DNA of 6,013 nt from Pseudomonadota bacterium (GTDB taxonomy: Bacteria; Pseudomonadota; Gammaproteobacteria; Xanthomonadales; Rhodanobacteraceae). The notes under the pieces are model-generated. The model was not told the origin of the DNA. It saw only the letters and a program-made list of their open reading frames with translations, and did no database searches. The DNA lies in NCBI GenBank assembly GCA_018241165.1, contig JAFEEK010000098.1:1-6013 (forward strand). Direction: 5' to 3'. The position numbers were made by a program, and so were the translations under genes. Shown here piece by piece: positions 5,386 through 6,013 of this stretch. Each line of letters starts with the position of its first letter. Position 1 is the first letter of the stretch.

Positions 5386-6013
5386 ATGCTGCTCGTGATC
5401 ATCCTGCTGCTGGCGATTTGCGCCGGCCTCGGCTACGAATTGATGCGCACCCGCCGGCAGATGCTGGTTCTGCGCGCGGGCAATTCCGAGTCCGAAGAAG
5501 AGCTCAAGCGCCTGCAGGCCAGCCAGTCGCAGGTCATCCACACCACCAAGCTCGCCTCCCTCGGCCAGATGGTCGCCGGCGTGGCGCACGAGATCAACAC
5601 GCCGCTCGGCTTCGTCAAGAGCAATGTCGAGGTCGTCGGCGACCTGCTCGACGACTACCGCACGCTGGTCAAGCAATACGACGCGGCCGTGCAGGTCTGC
5701 CTGCAACCGGTCGATCTCATCTTCAACGCCGACAAGGCCAGCCTCGACAAGTTGGTCAAGCACGTCGAGGAAGCGCGGCGCAAGTTGTTCGAGGCGCGCG
5801 CAGCGGTGGAAAAGAGCCCCCTGCTCAAGGACGCGAAAGAGTTGCTCGGCGATGCCAGCGAAGGCCTCGCGCAGTTGTCCACGCTGGTGCTGAACCTGAA
5901 AGGCTTCTCGCGCGTCGACCGCGACGGCATGGACACGATGGATCTGAACGAAGGCATCGAAAGCGCGCTGATGATCGCGCAGCACCAGTTGCGTGATCGC
6001 GTCAAAGTGGTCA
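5386..6013 (+). CDS. Sensor histidine kinase with short membrane anchor, 3' end cut by window
   Basis: Two-component histidine kinase, 209 codons seen without a stop. Residues 2-17 (LLVIILLLAICAGLGY) form one membrane segment at the very N-terminus. A short charged helix (about 20-55) leads into the dimerisation and phosphotransfer region, with the H-box LGQMVAGVAHEINTPLG and phospho-acceptor H68. A long helical insert (about 85-165) follows, rich in Lys/Glu/Leu, then LAQLSTLVLNLKGFSR (161-176). DLNEGIESALMIA (186-198) is the typical entry to the ATP-binding domain, whose N, G1 and G2 boxes lie beyond the window. No periplasmic sensor, HAMP or PAS domain exists between membrane segment and H-box. 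No response regulator is visible; a partner may lie downstream. The signal could be read in the membrane or supplied by another protein (inference). It is divergent from the M48 protease gene. Confidence 0.9.
   Translation, partial: MLLVIILLLAICAGLGYELMRTRRQMLVLRAGNSESEEELKRLQASQSQVIHTTKLASLGQMVAGVAHEINTPLGFVKSNVEVVGDLLDDYRTLVKQYDAAVQVCLQPVDLIFNADKASLDKLVKHVEEARRKLFEARAAVEKSPLLKDAKELLGDASEGLAQLSTLVLNLKGFSRVDRDGMDTMDLNEGIESALMIAQHQLRDRVKVV

Noticed and set aside
5151..5996. Plus-strand 281-codon frame and minus-strand 210-codon frame over the kinase region
   Set aside because: The kinase frame from 5386 has a strong ribosome site, a membrane helix and an H-box. The other two are Arg-rich or His/Arg-rich shadows lacking motifs.

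Overview
The window is high-GC proteobacterial chromosomal DNA with dense housekeeping content. Several features point to the Xanthomonadales (Xanthomonadaceae or Rhodanobacteraceae): an E3 subunit with its own lipoyl domain, the gene order aceF - small unknown gene - lpdA, and dispersed hairpin repeats with CCCTCTCCCGC / GCGGGAGAGGG arms. This placement is an inference from gene content, and species cannot be given.

Layout. Positions 1-3749 on the minus strand hold a tight pyruvate dehydrogenase operon, transcribed right to left. It comprises aceF (E2, 2394-3749), a 199-residue protein of unknown function (1784-2383) and lpdA (E3 with N-terminal lipoyl domain, 1772 down to the window edge, where only the extreme C-terminus is cut off). 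The gaps are 10 and 11 nt. Upstream, also on the minus strand, is a membrane-bound M48 (Ste24-like) zinc metalloprotease (3846-5216). It is separated from aceF by 96 nt holding a weak hairpin and a possible promoter. Diverging from it on the plus strand is a short membrane-anchored sensor histidine kinase (5386 to the window end, cut before its ATP-binding domain). The 169-nt divergent region carries a paired palindrome next to a good -10 box.

How the genes work together. E2 and E3 are two of the three parts of pyruvate dehydrogenase. E2 carries acetyl groups on lipoyl-lysine and passes them to CoA, and E3 reoxidises the dihydrolipoyl arm. E1 (aceE) is not in this window. The protease and kinase have no evident functional tie to the complex.

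The most unusual signal lies inside coding sequence. The interdomain linkers of both aceF and lpdA, just after the lipoyl domain, each consist largely of a pair of inverted, hairpin-forming repeats of the kind normally found between genes. They are read in frame as Pro/Ser/Ala/Gly-rich linker, at nearly the same residue positions (about 86-124) and in the same frame and orientation.
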